A stretch of 61,853 bases of DNA from CAZUTK01 sp964623265 (GTDB taxonomy: Bacteria; Electryoneota; B3-LCP). Shown here piece by piece: positions 1 to 8,053 of the stretch. Position numbers and translations under genes: made by a program. The stretch covers positions 1 through 61,853 of the forward strand of contig CAZUTK010000008.1 in assembly GCA_964623265.1 (NCBI GenBank), given 5' to 3'. Each line of letters begins with the position of its first letter. Within the stretch, counting starts at the first letter, position 1. Under the pieces are notes generated by a model, which worked only from the letters and a program-made list of their open reading frames with translations, was not told where the DNA came from and did no database searches.

Positions 1-137
1 ATCTTCACCGGGAAATTCACTTGAAACTCGCGCATCGGCTCGCGCAGCATCGCATGGATGGTGTCATCCAAGCCGAGTTTTTTCGCCGCCGATTCCAACT
101 GTTTCTGCGTGATTCTGAAGAGGTTCGCTTCCGCCAT
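1..137 (-). CDS. Glutamate/amino-acid dehydrogenase, N-terminal fragment (second paralogue)
   Basis: Only the first 45 codons are inside the window; the gene continues past the left edge. The start is ATG at 137-135, preceded by an AAAGGAAA Shine-Dalgarno. The visible protein begins MAEANLFRITQKQLE and contains LREP followed by FQVNFPVK, the usual N-terminal segment of hexameric Glu/Leu/Phe/Val dehydrogenases. It lies directly downstream of gdhA on the same strand but behind a strong hairpin, so the two may be partly uncoupled. It resembles the shorter NAD-type family more than the 444-aa neighbour, so the pair may have opposite directions or cofactors. That is inference, because the cofactor-binding part is not visible. 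Confidence 0.72.
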   Translation of the reverse strand, partial: MAEANLFRITQKQLESAAKKLGLDDTIHAMLREPMREFQVNFPVK

Positions 138-247
138 CGCTTTTCCTTTCATTGATCCCCGAATGTGATACCGCCGCCTTTCAGTATCCGCCAGGCTTTC
201 ATCCGCCAGCCGGGTTAGAAAATCACGGCATTACGTCCTTAAACGCC

Positions 248-274
248 GCGGGGGTGAGAAGATCTCACCCCCGC
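248..274 (-). terminator. Hairpin after gdhA
   Basis: A perfect 12-bp inverted repeat (248-259 with 263-274) with a 3-nt loop begins 10 nt after the gdhA stop. The stem is GC-rich (arm GCGGGGGTGAGA). Only a weak T tract (GGCGTTTAAGG) follows on the minus strand, so it may terminate partially or protect the gdhA 3' end while some transcription continues into the second dehydrogenase gene. Confidence 0.6.
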
Positions 275-283
275 CGAATAATG

Positions 284-1618
284 TTACACCAATCCCTGCT
301 CGATCATGGAATCGGCGACTTTGACGAATCCGGCGATGTTGGCGCCGTTGACGTAATTGCCGGGCGTGCCGTACTGTTCCGCTGCCGCCCAGGAAGCGTC
401 GTGGATGGCTTTCATAATGTTCTTCAGGCGGTTGTCCACTTCCTCGCGTGACCAGGAGAGCCGCAGGCTGTTCTGCGACATTTCCAAGCCGGAGGTGGCG
501 ACACCGCCGGCGTTCGCCGCTTTCCCCGGTCCATACATAATGCCGGCGTTGATGAACTGCTCGACAGCTTCCGGTGTGGACGGCATATTGGCGCCTTCCG
601 CCACGACGGTACAACCGTTTTTCAGCAATGCTTTGGCATCCTCGCCGTCGAGTTCATTCTGCGTGGCGCAGGGCAGCGCCACGTCGTATTTGCCACTCCT
701 CCAGATGCCTGTGCCCTCGTGATATTCGCACTTGAACTTATCTGCGTATTCCGCGATACGCCCGCGGCGCACATTCTTCAGTTCCATCACCCACGCCAGC
801 TTTTCGCGGGTGATCCCTTTGGGATCCACGATGAACCCGTTGGAATCGGAGAGCGTCAACGGCAGACCGCCCAGATCCAAGACCTTTTCCACCGCATACT
901 GAGCGACATTGCCCGACCCGGAAATCGCCACCCGCTTGCCTTCGAAGGTTTGCTTCCTCTTTTCCATCATATACGCCGCGAAGTACACCGTGCCGTAGCC
1001 GGTGGCTTCCGGACGAATCAAGCTACCGCCCCACTTGGGGTCTTTGCCGGTCAGCACTCCTTCAAAGCGGTTCACCAGGCGTTTGTACTGCCCGAAGAGA
1101 TAGCCGATTTCGCGGCCGCCCACGCCGATGTCGCCGGCGGGAACGTCGGTATTCGCCCCGACATGCCGGAACAGTTCGCTCATGAAGCTCTGGCAGAACT
1201 TCATCACTTCATTGTCCGATTTGCCCTTGGGATCAAAATCAGAACCGCCCTTCCCGCCGCCCATCGGCAGGGTTGTGAGCGAATTCTTGAAAACCTGCTC
1301 AAAAGCCAGAAACTTCAGCATTCCTAATGTCACGGTGGGGTGGAATCGCAAGCCACCTTTATAGGGACCCAACGCCGAGTTGAATTCGATGCGGTAGCCG
1401 CGGTTGACCTGAATCTCTCCGCGGTCATCCAGCCAGGGGACGCGGAACATAATCACGCGTTCCGGTTCGGTGATCCGCTCTAAGATCTTGTGCTTCAGGT
1501 ACTTGGGATTCTTTTGCAGGACGAGTTCGAGGGACTCCAGCACCTCGGTCGCCGCCTGAATGAATTCCGGTTGAGCGGGATTTTTCGCCTTGAGCTGCTC
1601 GATGAATTCTTTGATCAT
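284..1618 (-). CDS. gdhA: NADP-type glutamate dehydrogenase
   Basis: Reversible reductive amination of 2-oxoglutarate to glutamate in the cytoplasm, normally for ammonium assimilation. The 444-aa length matches the GdhA family (about 447 aa). Visible motifs: substrate-binding GPYKGGLRFHP (84-94), catalytic Lys123 in PMGGGKGG, the signature DVPAGDIGVG (158-167), RPEATGYG (202-209) and the Rossmann loop GSGNVA (234-239). The open frame extends 15 codons upstream, but ATG at 1618 has an AAAGGAG Shine-Dalgarno 7 nt away and matches the family N-terminus, so it was chosen. A promoter-like sequence lies at 1749-1776. A second dehydrogenase gene follows downstream. Identification is secure; cofactor preference is inferred from family similarity. 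Confidence 0.96.
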   Translation of the reverse strand: MIKEFIEQLKAKNPAQPEFIQAATEVLESLELVLQKNPKYLKHKILERITEPERVIMFRVPWLDDRGEIQVNRGYRIEFNSALGPYKGGLRFHPTVTLGMLKFLAFEQVFKNSLTTLPMGGGKGGSDFDPKGKSDNEVMKFCQSFMSELFRHVGANTDVPAGDIGVGGREIGYLFGQYKRLVNRFEGVLTGKDPKWGGSLIRPEATGYGTVYFAAYMMEKRKQTFEGKRVAISGSGNVAQYAVEKVLDLGGLPLTLSDSNGFIVDPKGITREKLAWVMELKNVRRGRIAEYADKFKCEYHEGTGIWRSGKYDVALPCATQNELDGEDAKALLKNGCTVVAEGANMPSTPEAVEQFINAGIMYGPGKAANAGGVATSGLEMSQNSLRLSWSREEVDNRLKNIMKAIHDASWAAAEQYGTPGNYVNGANIAGFVKVADSMIEQGLV

Positions 1619-1966
1619 TTTGTTGCTCCTTTGAGTTGATACGAGCGATTTGAAGGGGTTCAAAACAATCGCTTATTTCGCATTGAATCAGCTTTTCTGC
1701 GGATTTCGGATGGCAGGCCGGCAGCCATGAGAGATCATTCAAGTGAATAATATAACAATTCGTCAGGGGAAAGCAAGGGAATTTTGGGGAATTGTTATTC
1801 GCAGAGTGGGGAAAAATTCCACAATCAAGTCAATTTTGATGTCGAGAAACGATGGGAGAGTCGTTATTCCAGCGCCGCCGGCAGGATATTTTCCAGACAA
1901 ATCGAGCACGAGGGAGCGCCGCAAGGATCTGTTCCAACTCGTTTCCTTCTTGGTTGAAATTCAGCT
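1619..1966. other. 348-bp gap between dnaJ and gdhA
   Basis: No convincing gene; short open frames here lack ribosome binding sites and family signatures. It holds the gdhA leader (about 125 nt) and its putative promoter at 1749-1776. No clear terminator for dnaJ was seen. Confidence 0.6.
1749..1776 (-). promoter_or_regulatory. Putative gdhA promoter
   Basis: TTGCTT (1776-1771), a 16-bp spacer and TATATT (1754-1749). The -10 hexamer is the one repeated at many other transcription units in this window. Confidence 0.45.
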
Positions 1967-3019
1967 TCAGCCGGTCTCCATCTCCGGATGAAAGCCCTGT
2001 GTGGCTTCCAGGCGTTTCAGTAAGGACTGCTGTTTCCGGTTTAACTTCCGGGGAACGCAGAGACGATATTTCACCAAGAGGTCGCCGCGGGATCCATCCG
2101 CCCGCGGCATGCCCCGTCCGCGAACTTTCAGGCAGCCTTCCGGCTTCAAACCGGGCGCGAGCTTCAACGAAATCGTCTCTTCCAGCGAGGGCACTCGCAG
2201 TATCGTTCCCTCCAGCCATTGCGTCAGGGTGAGTCGGCAAGAATGGACCAGATCGGCGCCGCTGCGCTTCAGATGCGGATGATCTTTTTCGACCAGGATG
2301 ACGCGAATGTCGCCGCTGGTTTTATTCAGATCGTCCTCATGACCCTGCCCCTTGATGAGAATGCTCATTTCAGAATCCGCACCCGGCGGGACTGCAACAT
2401 TCACCACGGAATCCACTTCGATTTGCCTTTGACCGAGGCAATTGAAGCATAAAACTTTCCCCCGCTTGCCGGTGCCGCCGCAGCGGCGGCAGGCTATGAG
2501 CGACGGAGACCGCCCGCTCGCCGCGGTCAGATCGGGGACTTTTCCCGTTCCCCGACAGGCGTCGCAAGCGCCGTTGTCCTCCCTTACCATGCCGATTCCA
2601 GAACAAATTGGACAGTGAACTCGGCGCTTGAATTTGATCTTTCGGGTTACTCCTTTCGCCAACTCTTCCAGAGTCAAATGCAGCTTAATTGTGATGTGCG
2701 ACGCGGGTGATGAGTTCGGGTGAGGCGGGGGATTTTGAACAGCGTCTCGCTCTTGCGTTCTGCGGAGGCGATCCGCAAAGGCGGATTCGAAGGATCCGTG
2801 GCGTCGTGGAGAATATTTTTCTCGGAGTCTGGGGTCGGTGAGGATGCGGTACGCAGCAGCGATTACCTTGAAACGTTCCGCCGCATTCGCATCACTCCGG
2901 TTGACATCGGGGTGGAACGATTTCGCCAGACGGCGGTAGGCTTCCTTGATCTGATGATCATCGGCTCCCTGGGTCAAACCCAGCACCGCGTAGAGATCTT
3001 CATCCGTTTCAGCCGGCAA
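1967..3019 (-). CDS. dnaJ: DnaJ-family co-chaperone
   Basis: J-domain co-chaperone that stimulates Hsp70 ATPase and delivers substrates. From a TTG start at 3019 the product is 350 aa. The J domain has HPD at 36-38. The zinc-binding region carries CPICSGIG, CDACRGTG and CRRCGGTG; the fourth repeat reads CFNCLGQR and lacks the usual GxG. The Gly/Phe-rich linker of classical DnaJ is missing. The open frame extends upstream into arsC, but a promoter at 3057-3085 and an AGAAGAGGG Shine-Dalgarno 9 nt before TTG support the short form. No dnaK or grpE is nearby, so this could be a CbpA-like specialised paralogue rather than the housekeeping DnaJ. Confidence 0.85.
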   Translation of the reverse strand: MPAETDEDLYAVLGLTQGADDHQIKEAYRRLAKSFHPDVNRSDANAAERFKVIAAAYRILTDPRLREKYSPRRHGSFESAFADRLRRTQERDAVQNPPPHPNSSPASHITIKLHLTLEELAKGVTRKIKFKRRVHCPICSGIGMVREDNGACDACRGTGKVPDLTAASGRSPSLIACRRCGGTGKRGKVLCFNCLGQRQIEVDSVVNVAVPPGADSEMSILIKGQGHEDDLNKTSGDIRVILVEKDHPHLKRSGADLVHSCRLTLTQWLEGTILRVPSLEETISLKLAPGLKPEGCLKVRGRGMPRADGSRGDLLVKYRLCVPRKLNRKQQSLLKRLEATQGFHPEMETG

Positions 3020-3056
3020 CTCTTCGAACCCTCTTCTCCAAAGTCTGTGTTGCGAA

Positions 3057-3085
3057 ATGATAGCGGAATTCAAACAAGGATGCAA
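3057..3085 (-). promoter_or_regulatory. Putative dnaJ promoter
   Basis: TTGCAT (3085-3080), 17-bp spacer, TATCAT (3062-3057). The predicted transcription start lies about 30 nt before the TTG start codon and inside the upstream part of the open frame, which argues for the shorter DnaJ. Confidence 0.55.
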
Positions 3086-3128
3086 GAAAAATTGCAGCGA
3101 TCTTAGAGGATCGGATGTGGATGCCGGC

Positions 3129-3147
3129 GGCAGATGTCTTTTCTGCC
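3129..3147 (-). terminator. Small hairpin after arsC
   Basis: GGCAGA/TCTGCC 6-bp stem with a 7-nt loop starts at the last base of the arsC stop codon. There is no T tract, so this is a weak or Rho-assisted terminator at best. Confidence 0.3.
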
Positions 3148-3572
3148 TAAGGTTCCGCGAAGGTCTCCTCGATCCTTCTTCGGATTTCATCGCGCACTTT
3201 TTCGAAGACCGCCAATTGCTGCTCCGGCGTTCCGGTCGCGGAGGATGGGTCATCCAGCGACCAGTGCAAATTTTTCAGCTTTGCAGGCACGAATGGGCAG
3301 GTGGCGCGAGCCAGGTCGCAAACGGTCACGACGATGTCGAAGACCCGTTCCTTGAAGCGGTCCACGACCTTGGATTCGTGGCCGGAGATGTCTATGCCAA
3401 TGCGCTTCATCGCGGCAATCGCCAGTGGATGGACTCGGGTCTTCTCAGTACCGGCGGAGAAAGCTTCATAACGATCACCGTAGAGATGATTCAGCAAGCC
3501 TTCCGCCATTTGACTGCGCGCGGAATTAAGCGTGCAAATGAAGAGAACGGAAGTTTTAGATTCGTTGTTCAT
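3147..3572 (-). CDS. arsC: Arsenate reductase, thioredoxin-coupled type
   Basis: Reduces arsenate to arsenite for export by the adjacent Acr3. The 141-aa protein has the low-molecular-weight phosphatase loop CX5R (Cys13-Arg19, CTLNSARS) and the redox pair Cys85/Cys92 (CDLARATC) spaced as in the pI258-type enzymes that pass electrons to thioredoxin. The ATG overlaps the stop codon of acr3 (TAATG), so the two are translationally coupled. Last gene of arsR-acr3-arsC. A phosphotyrosine phosphatase would have the CX5R loop but not the Cys85/Cys92 pair, so the arsenate reductase call is firm. Confidence 0.94.
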   Translation of the reverse strand: MNNESKTSVLFICTLNSARSQMAEGLLNHLYGDRYEAFSAGTEKTRVHPLAIAAMKRIGIDISGHESKVVDRFKERVFDIVVTVCDLARATCPFVPAKLKNLHWSLDDPSSATGTPEQQLAVFEKVRDEIRRRIEETFAEP

Positions 3573-4705
3573 TAGTTTTTAAGCGTTTGATCCGGTTTGT
3601 CAACTGCAAACAGTGTGCGTCGGAGTTTCAATGCGACGTTGACCAAGATAATCAACACCGGCACTTCCACAAGAGGGCCGATCACCGTGGCGAATGCCTG
3701 GTGGGAACTGATCCCGAAAATCGCCACCGCCACGGCGATCGCCAGCTCGAAATCGTTGCTGGCGGCGGTGAAAGACACGGCGACCGCCTGTTCGTATTTT
3801 GCGTTAAGTTTCCTTGCGATAAACATCGTCAGCAGCCACATGATGAAGAAATAAAAGATCATCGGCATCGCAACTCGGACCACATCGAGCGGAAGCTGGA
3901 TGATGTACTCGCCTTTGAGAGAAAACATCACGATAATCGTAAACAGCAAGGCGATCAGAGTGATGGGACTGATCCTCGGAATGAATTTTTCCTGATACCA
4001 CTGCAATCCTCGAGCCCGCAGCAGGCTGAAGCGAGTGAGGATTCCGGCAAGGAAGGGGATCCCCAGATAAATGAACACCGTCTTCGCAGCATCCACAATC
4101 GAAATGCTGATATTTAATCCCTCCGTAAAACCGAGCCATTTTAGCGCAAGCGTGATAAACAGGTAGATATATGCGGCGTAGAAGAGCACTTGAAAGACCG
4201 CATTGAACGCCACCAGTCCCACCGCCAACTCGCGGTCTCCGCCGGCCAACTCATTCCACACGATCACCATCGCGATGCAGCGAGCCAAACCCACCAGGAT
4301 GACGCCGATCATATATTCCGGATGATTATGGAGGAAGAGAATCGCAAGAGAGAACATCACCAAGGGACCGATCACCCAGTTTTGAAGCAATGACAACACC
4401 AGCAATTTTTTATTTCGAAAGACCAGCCCCATTTCTTCATATTTCACCTTTGCCAGCGGCGGGTACATCATTAAAATCAATCCGATTGCAATCGGGATGG
4501 AAGTCGCGCCGACTTGCAGCGATGTGATGAATCGAGTGACGGAGGGAACGAAGTATCCGAGAGCGATTCCCACCGCCATCGCCAGAAAGATCCACAACGT
4601 CAAGAAGCGATCAATGAAAGAGAGTTTGCGGGCACGATGTGTGGAATCAGTCCCTGCGGAGGTTGTTTTTTCCCTAGCGCTCATAGATAGATTAGGTTTA
4701 TTCAT
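3572..4705 (-). CDS. acr3: Arsenite efflux permease, Acr3 family
   Basis: Inner-membrane exporter of arsenite, about ten transmembrane helices over 377 aa. The conserved Cys of the family is present at residue 143 in the motif GLARCIAMV, followed by the charged VWNELAGGDREL loop. The ATG at 4705 overlaps the end of arsR by 8 nt. It is preferred over the longer open frame (start 4762) because the extra residues lie inside arsR and have no counterpart in the family. The position between arsR and arsC supports function in arsenic detoxification. No arsA-type ATPase is present, as expected for Acr3 systems. Confidence 0.94.
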   Translation of the reverse strand: MNKPNLSMSAREKTTSAGTDSTHRARKLSFIDRFLTLWIFLAMAVGIALGYFVPSVTRFITSLQVGATSIPIAIGLILMMYPPLAKVKYEEMGLVFRNKKLLVLSLLQNWVIGPLVMFSLAILFLHNHPEYMIGVILVGLARCIAMVIVWNELAGGDRELAVGLVAFNAVFQVLFYAAYIYLFITLALKWLGFTEGLNISISIVDAAKTVFIYLGIPFLAGILTRFSLLRARGLQWYQEKFIPRISPITLIALLFTIIVMFSLKGEYIIQLPLDVVRVAMPMIFYFFIMWLLTMFIARKLNAKYEQAVAVSFTAASNDFELAIAVAVAIFGISSHQAFATVIGPLVEVPVLIILVNVALKLRRTLFAVDKPDQTLKN

Positions 4706-5030
4706 TGCAAAACAAAGAAGTCTCTTGCGAAGATCCAATTTTGTGGATATGCGCAGAACCACTCTCTCTTATGATATGATCGAGAATACATCGCCAAGCG
4801 GCACCCAAATCATCAGACAGGCGATAGTAGACCCATTTCCCGCTGCGGCGGTCCACCAGCCATCCCGCATCCTTCAATTGCTTCAGGTGGCGGGAAACCG
4901 TCGGCTGTGGCAAGTCGAGCGCTTCCTCAATCCTGCAGACGCAGAGCTCGCCGGCAGTGTGGAGCAATTTCATAACCTGAAGCCTCCCCGGGTCACAGAG
5001 GGCTTTTAACCGGTCTATCGTTTCATGCAT
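4698..5030 (-). CDS. arsR: ArsR-family metalloid-responsive repressor
   Basis: Winged-helix repressor of about 110 aa that should leave its operator on binding arsenite or antimonite. The metal-sensing element ELCVCR (Cys30, Cys32) sits at the start of helix 3 as in ArsR of plasmid R773; Cys12 is another candidate ligand. The helix-turn-helix QPTVSRHLKQL follows. ATG at 5030 was chosen; a GTG at 5042 is in frame and possible. Neither has a good Shine-Dalgarno, and the ATG lies inside the palindromic operator with a predicted leader of only about 20 nt. First gene of the arsenic operon. Confidence 0.93.
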   Translation of the reverse strand: MHETIDRLKALCDPGRLQVMKLLHTAGELCVCRIEEALDLPQPTVSRHLKQLKDAGWLVDRRSGKWVYYRLSDDLGAAWRCILDHIIRESGSAHIHKIGSSQETSLFCNE

Positions 5031-5060
5031 TATTATATTCACATAAATGAATCTAATAAT
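5029..5060 (-). promoter_or_regulatory. ArsR operator (inverted repeat)
   Basis: Two 13-nt arms, ATTATTATATTCA (5029-5041) and TGAATCTAATAAT (5048-5060), match at 12 of 13 positions as an inverted repeat with a 6-nt spacer. Length and AT-richness fit ArsR/SmtB operators. It overlaps the end of the -10 box, the predicted transcription start and the arsR start codon, so bound repressor would block initiation. Confidence 0.7.
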
Positions 5061-5087
5061 ATTACGTTAAAACACCTCCATTCGCAA
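5059..5087 (-). promoter_or_regulatory. Putative arsR operon promoter
   Basis: TTGCGA (5087-5082), 17-bp spacer, TAATAT (5064-5059), immediately upstream of and overlapping the ArsR palindrome. Confidence 0.6.
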
Positions 5088-5108
5088 GACAAATTTCCAC
5101 TTTTTTTC

Positions 5109-5137
5109 TCGAGAATCTCACTAGCAGGAATTATATT
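5109..5137 (+). promoter_or_regulatory. Putative promoter of the NhaC-type antiporter gene
   Basis: TCGAGA (5109-5114), 17-bp spacer, TATATT (5132-5137), about 40 nt upstream of the start codon. The -35 box is a weak match, the -10 box a good one. Confidence 0.4.
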
Positions 5138-5178
5138 GCGCCCTGAATGGCTTTTCCGCTGAAACGATCACAACCACA

Positions 5179-6846
5179 ATGCTGAAAGCGCGACTGATCC
5201 TGGCGGGAGCTTTGCTTCTGGGCGGCATCTTCTCGCTCGCGATGGTGCCGGAAGGGACGGAGCATTACGGCTTCCTCTCCATCGTTCCACCGCTGTTCGC
5301 CATCTTTCTGGCTCTGATTACCGGTGAAGTTATCCTTGCGCTTCTGGGCGGCATATGGCTGGGATCCTCCTATCTCGAAAGAGGCAATGCCGTCTCAGGG
5401 CTCCTTCGGACGCTGGATCTGCATCTGGTCACAGCTCTGGCAAATTCTGACCATGCATCCATCTTGCTTTTCAGTTTGATCCTAGGCGGCATGGTGGGAG
5501 TCATCGGCGCATCCGGAGGATCGGCCGGAATCGTCTCGCGGGTCAGCCGCTGGGCGAAAGGACCGCGTTCCGGACAGCTCGCCGCCTGGCTGATGGGCAT
5601 CATCATCTTCTTCGACGATTACGCCAATACCTTGATCGTCGGCAACACCTTCCGTCCGCTTACCGACAAACTGCGCATCAGCCGGGAAAAGCTGTCGTTC
5701 ATCGTGGACTCCACGGCGGCTCCGGTGGCTTCCATCGCACTGATTTCCACCTGGATCGGGTTTGAAGTGGGTTTGATCGCCGACGGTCTTCAGGCGGCGG
5801 GAGCCGAAAGTAATTCCGGGACAGCGTATGGGGTGTTCGTTGCGACGATTCCCTATCGCTTCTATCCGCTATTCCTCTTGCTGCTGGTTTTCCTGATCGG
5901 ACTATGGGACCGCGACTTCGGACCCATGCTCAAGGCGGAAAGACGCTGCCGAACCACCGGTCAGGTGCTGAGACCGGATGCGCAACCGATCGCCGCAGAT
6001 GCTTCCATGGATATTGCAACTGCTTCCGTAACAGATCGCTCGTGGATCTGGGGAGTCGCACCGGTGATTGTAGTGATCCTCACCACCGTCTTCGGATTAT
6101 TCTACAGCGGGAAACAGCAGCTGGGGATCGAGGCGTCTTCCGCGCCTCTCTATCGCATCGTATCTTCGGCGAATTCATTTTCCGTCCTCATGTGGGCGTC
6201 CTTTTCGGGAACGTTCTGCGCGCTAATTCTGGGAGTTTTGGGTGCGGGTTTGTCCCTCTCGGCCGGCCTGAAGGCTATGATCGCCGGGATCAAAGCCATG
6301 ATTCCTGCGGCGATGATTCTCATTTTAGCCTGGAGCATCGGCGGCATCTGCAAAGAGCTAGAAACGGCGAATTATGTGATCAACATCTCCAGCGGATTCC
6401 TCTCCCCTCGTCTGATTCCTGCGCTGACTTTCATTATATCCGCCGCAGTCTCCTTCGCGACCGGAACATCCTGGGGGACGCTTTCTATCCTGATGCCCAT
6501 TGTCATCCCGCTGGCGCATCAATTCCCGCTGCAAGCAGGCTTGGACGGCATCCCGAGTCACGGGATTTTTCTGGGATCCATCGGCGCGGTTCTGGCGGGA
6601 TCCACCTTCGGCGACCATACTTCCCCCATCTCCGACACAACCATTATGTCCTCCATGGCGTCCGGGGCGGATCATATGGATCATGTGAAGACGCAATTGC
6701 TCTATGCTATTGTGATTGCGGGGATCAGCCTGCTGCTGGGCTATCTGCCGGCGGGGTTTGATATCCATCCTCTGCTGTCGCTGCTGGCGGGTGGAGCCGC
6801 TGTCGCGGTCATCCTGCGATGCGTGGGTCGGAAAGCGAGCGGTTGA
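5179..6846 (+). CDS. NhaC-family Na+/H+ antiporter
   Basis: Integral membrane protein of 555 aa with about twelve hydrophobic helices. Family features include SIVPPLFAIFLALIT near residue 35, the conserved FFDDYANTLIVGN segment near 145-160, STAAPVASIALIST near 175 and the C-terminal GSTFGDHTSPISDTT near 475. These are shared by NhaC-type sodium/proton antiporters and some amino-acid antiporters of the same superfamily, so substrate is not certain. Single gene, divergent from arsR and convergent with the MFS gene, leaving only 13 nt between stops. The Shine-Dalgarno before ATG 5179 is poor, but no better start is available in frame. Confidence 0.87.
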   Translation: MLKARLILAGALLLGGIFSLAMVPEGTEHYGFLSIVPPLFAIFLALITGEVILALLGGIWLGSSYLERGNAVSGLLRTLDLHLVTALANSDHASILLFSLILGGMVGVIGASGGSAGIVSRVSRWAKGPRSGQLAAWLMGIIIFFDDYANTLIVGNTFRPLTDKLRISREKLSFIVDSTAAPVASIALISTWIGFEVGLIADGLQAAGAESNSGTAYGVFVATIPYRFYPLFLLLLVFLIGLWDRDFGPMLKAERRCRTTGQVLRPDAQPIAADASMDIATASVTDRSWIWGVAPVIVVILTTVFGLFYSGKQQLGIEASSAPLYRIVSSANSFSVLMWASFSGTFCALILGVLGAGLSLSAGLKAMIAGIKAMIPAAMILILAWSIGGICKELETANYVINISSGFLSPRLIPALTFIISAAVSFATGTSWGTLSILMPIVIPLAHQFPLQAGLDGIPSHGIFLGSIGAVLAGSTFGDHTSPISDTTIMSSMASGADHMDHVKTQLLYAIVIAGISLLLGYLPAGFDIHPLLSLLAGGAAVAVILRCVGRKASG

Positions 6847-6859
6847 AGCCTTGGGATGA

Positions 6860-8053
6860 TCAAGCTTCAAATTCCTGGCGGTATCGCTTTAAGCCGAGAG
6901 CCAGGATTCCCATCAACAACGGGAAAAATGAAATCCCATATAAAACCCGATACACGCCGATCCACTCTCCCACCTTGCCCACCAATCCCATCAACAGGCC
7001 GGCTGTCCCCCAGGCGAAGCCGATCTGCAGCGCGGAAGCCATACCTTCCCGTCCAACCATAATTTTCTGAGCGCTGACAATCACGGCGGGTGCCGACGCA
7101 AAGAGCAAAATTCCGGCGATGAACAGCGGGAGCAACGCAATTTTTCCGCTTATACTTAAGAAGAGCAGAAGAAACGGTATTGTCGCCAGCGGCGTCCAGA
7201 ACATCATGCGCCAGCGACCCAAACGGTCGGAGAATCCGCCGCCCACCAGATTTCCCAACGCATCACCGATCTGGAGGATAAAAAGATACAGCGCTCTCGT
7301 CTTCAAACCCATCCCAGCCTTTTCCAGATGAAAGGACATAAAATTCAGATAAGTAAGCAGCGTGAAGGCGCGCACGGCGCTGGTGGCGGTCAATAGAAAA
7401 ATCGGCGTCCGCAAGACGGAAACAACAGAGGAGAACCGAATTTTTACGGAAAGACGATTTGGAAATACAGTTGGTGCGCGTTCCGCCGACGAAGACGAAA
7501 TCTTCGGTCCGAACGACATCCAAAGGATCACGGCGATGAGCGCGGGAAAGACCGCCAGATAGGTGCGATGCAAGCCCGCATATGCAACCAACGTGGATAT
7601 GAACACCGGACCCAGGGCATATCCCGTTGATCCCGCGGTGATGTAGAGCGCGATTGCCAGCCCTTTTCGCCTGCCCACCATAGCGGAAGCCGTGGCGGTC
7701 CCCGACGGATGAAAGCTGGAAACGCCCAGCCCGCCCAAGAAAATCACCAGAATCAGCGTAAAGATTTCCGGCGCGGTTCCGATCAGGCTTAAAAAAAAAC
7801 CCGCGGAAAACAAACCCGCGGGAATGAACCATCTGCCTGGGAAGCGGTCGCTGAACCATCCCCAGACCGGCTGAGCCAGAGATGCGGATAAAGTCTGGCA
7901 GGTCACCAGAAGACCCGCCTGCGCCAGAGTCAGGTGATGCTTCTGCGCCAGCAGGGGAAGAAGCGGCGCCAGGAAACCGGAATAGGTATCATTGACGAAA
8001 TGCGCGGCGGCGTGGACAAAGAAGCGCCGCGCACGGCTGTCCTGGCTTCTCAA
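6860..8053 (-). CDS. MFS transporter, fosmidomycin-resistance (Fsr)-like
   Basis: Twelve-helix major facilitator of 397 aa. The N-terminus HAAAHFVNDTYSGFLAPLLP and the loop between helices 2 and 3 (WGWFSDRFPGRW) are typical of the Fsr/YnfM-like efflux group, with a repeat of the loop in the second half (GGGFSDRLGRWR). Predicted inner-membrane drug or metabolite exporter; substrate unknown. ATG overlaps the stop of the M20 peptidase gene by 4 nt, making it the last gene of the long trpS block. Note that the block contains an isoprenoid gene (ispH) while Fsr exports an inhibitor of that pathway; a functional link is only a thought. Confidence 0.85.
   Translation of the reverse strand: MRSQDSRARRFFVHAAAHFVNDTYSGFLAPLLPLLAQKHHLTLAQAGLLVTCQTLSASLAQPVWGWFSDRFPGRWFIPAGLFSAGFFLSLIGTAPEIFTLILVIFLGGLGVSSFHPSGTATASAMVGRRKGLAIALYITAGSTGYALGPVFISTLVAYAGLHRTYLAVFPALIAVILWMSFGPKISSSSAERAPTVFPNRLSVKIRFSSVVSVLRTPIFLLTATSAVRAFTLLTYLNFMSFHLEKAGMGLKTRALYLFILQIGDALGNLVGGGFSDRLGRWRMMFWTPLATIPFLLLFLSISGKIALLPLFIAGILLFASAPAVIVSAQKIMVGREGMASALQIGFAWGTAGLLMGLVGKVGEWIGVYRVLYGISFFPLLMGILALGLKRYRQEFEA

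Noticed and set aside
6843..6870. TTGAAGC/GCTTCAA inverted repeat as a terminator between the convergent NhaC and MFS genes
   Set aside because: It overlaps the coding ends of both genes, has a 14-nt loop and no T tract.
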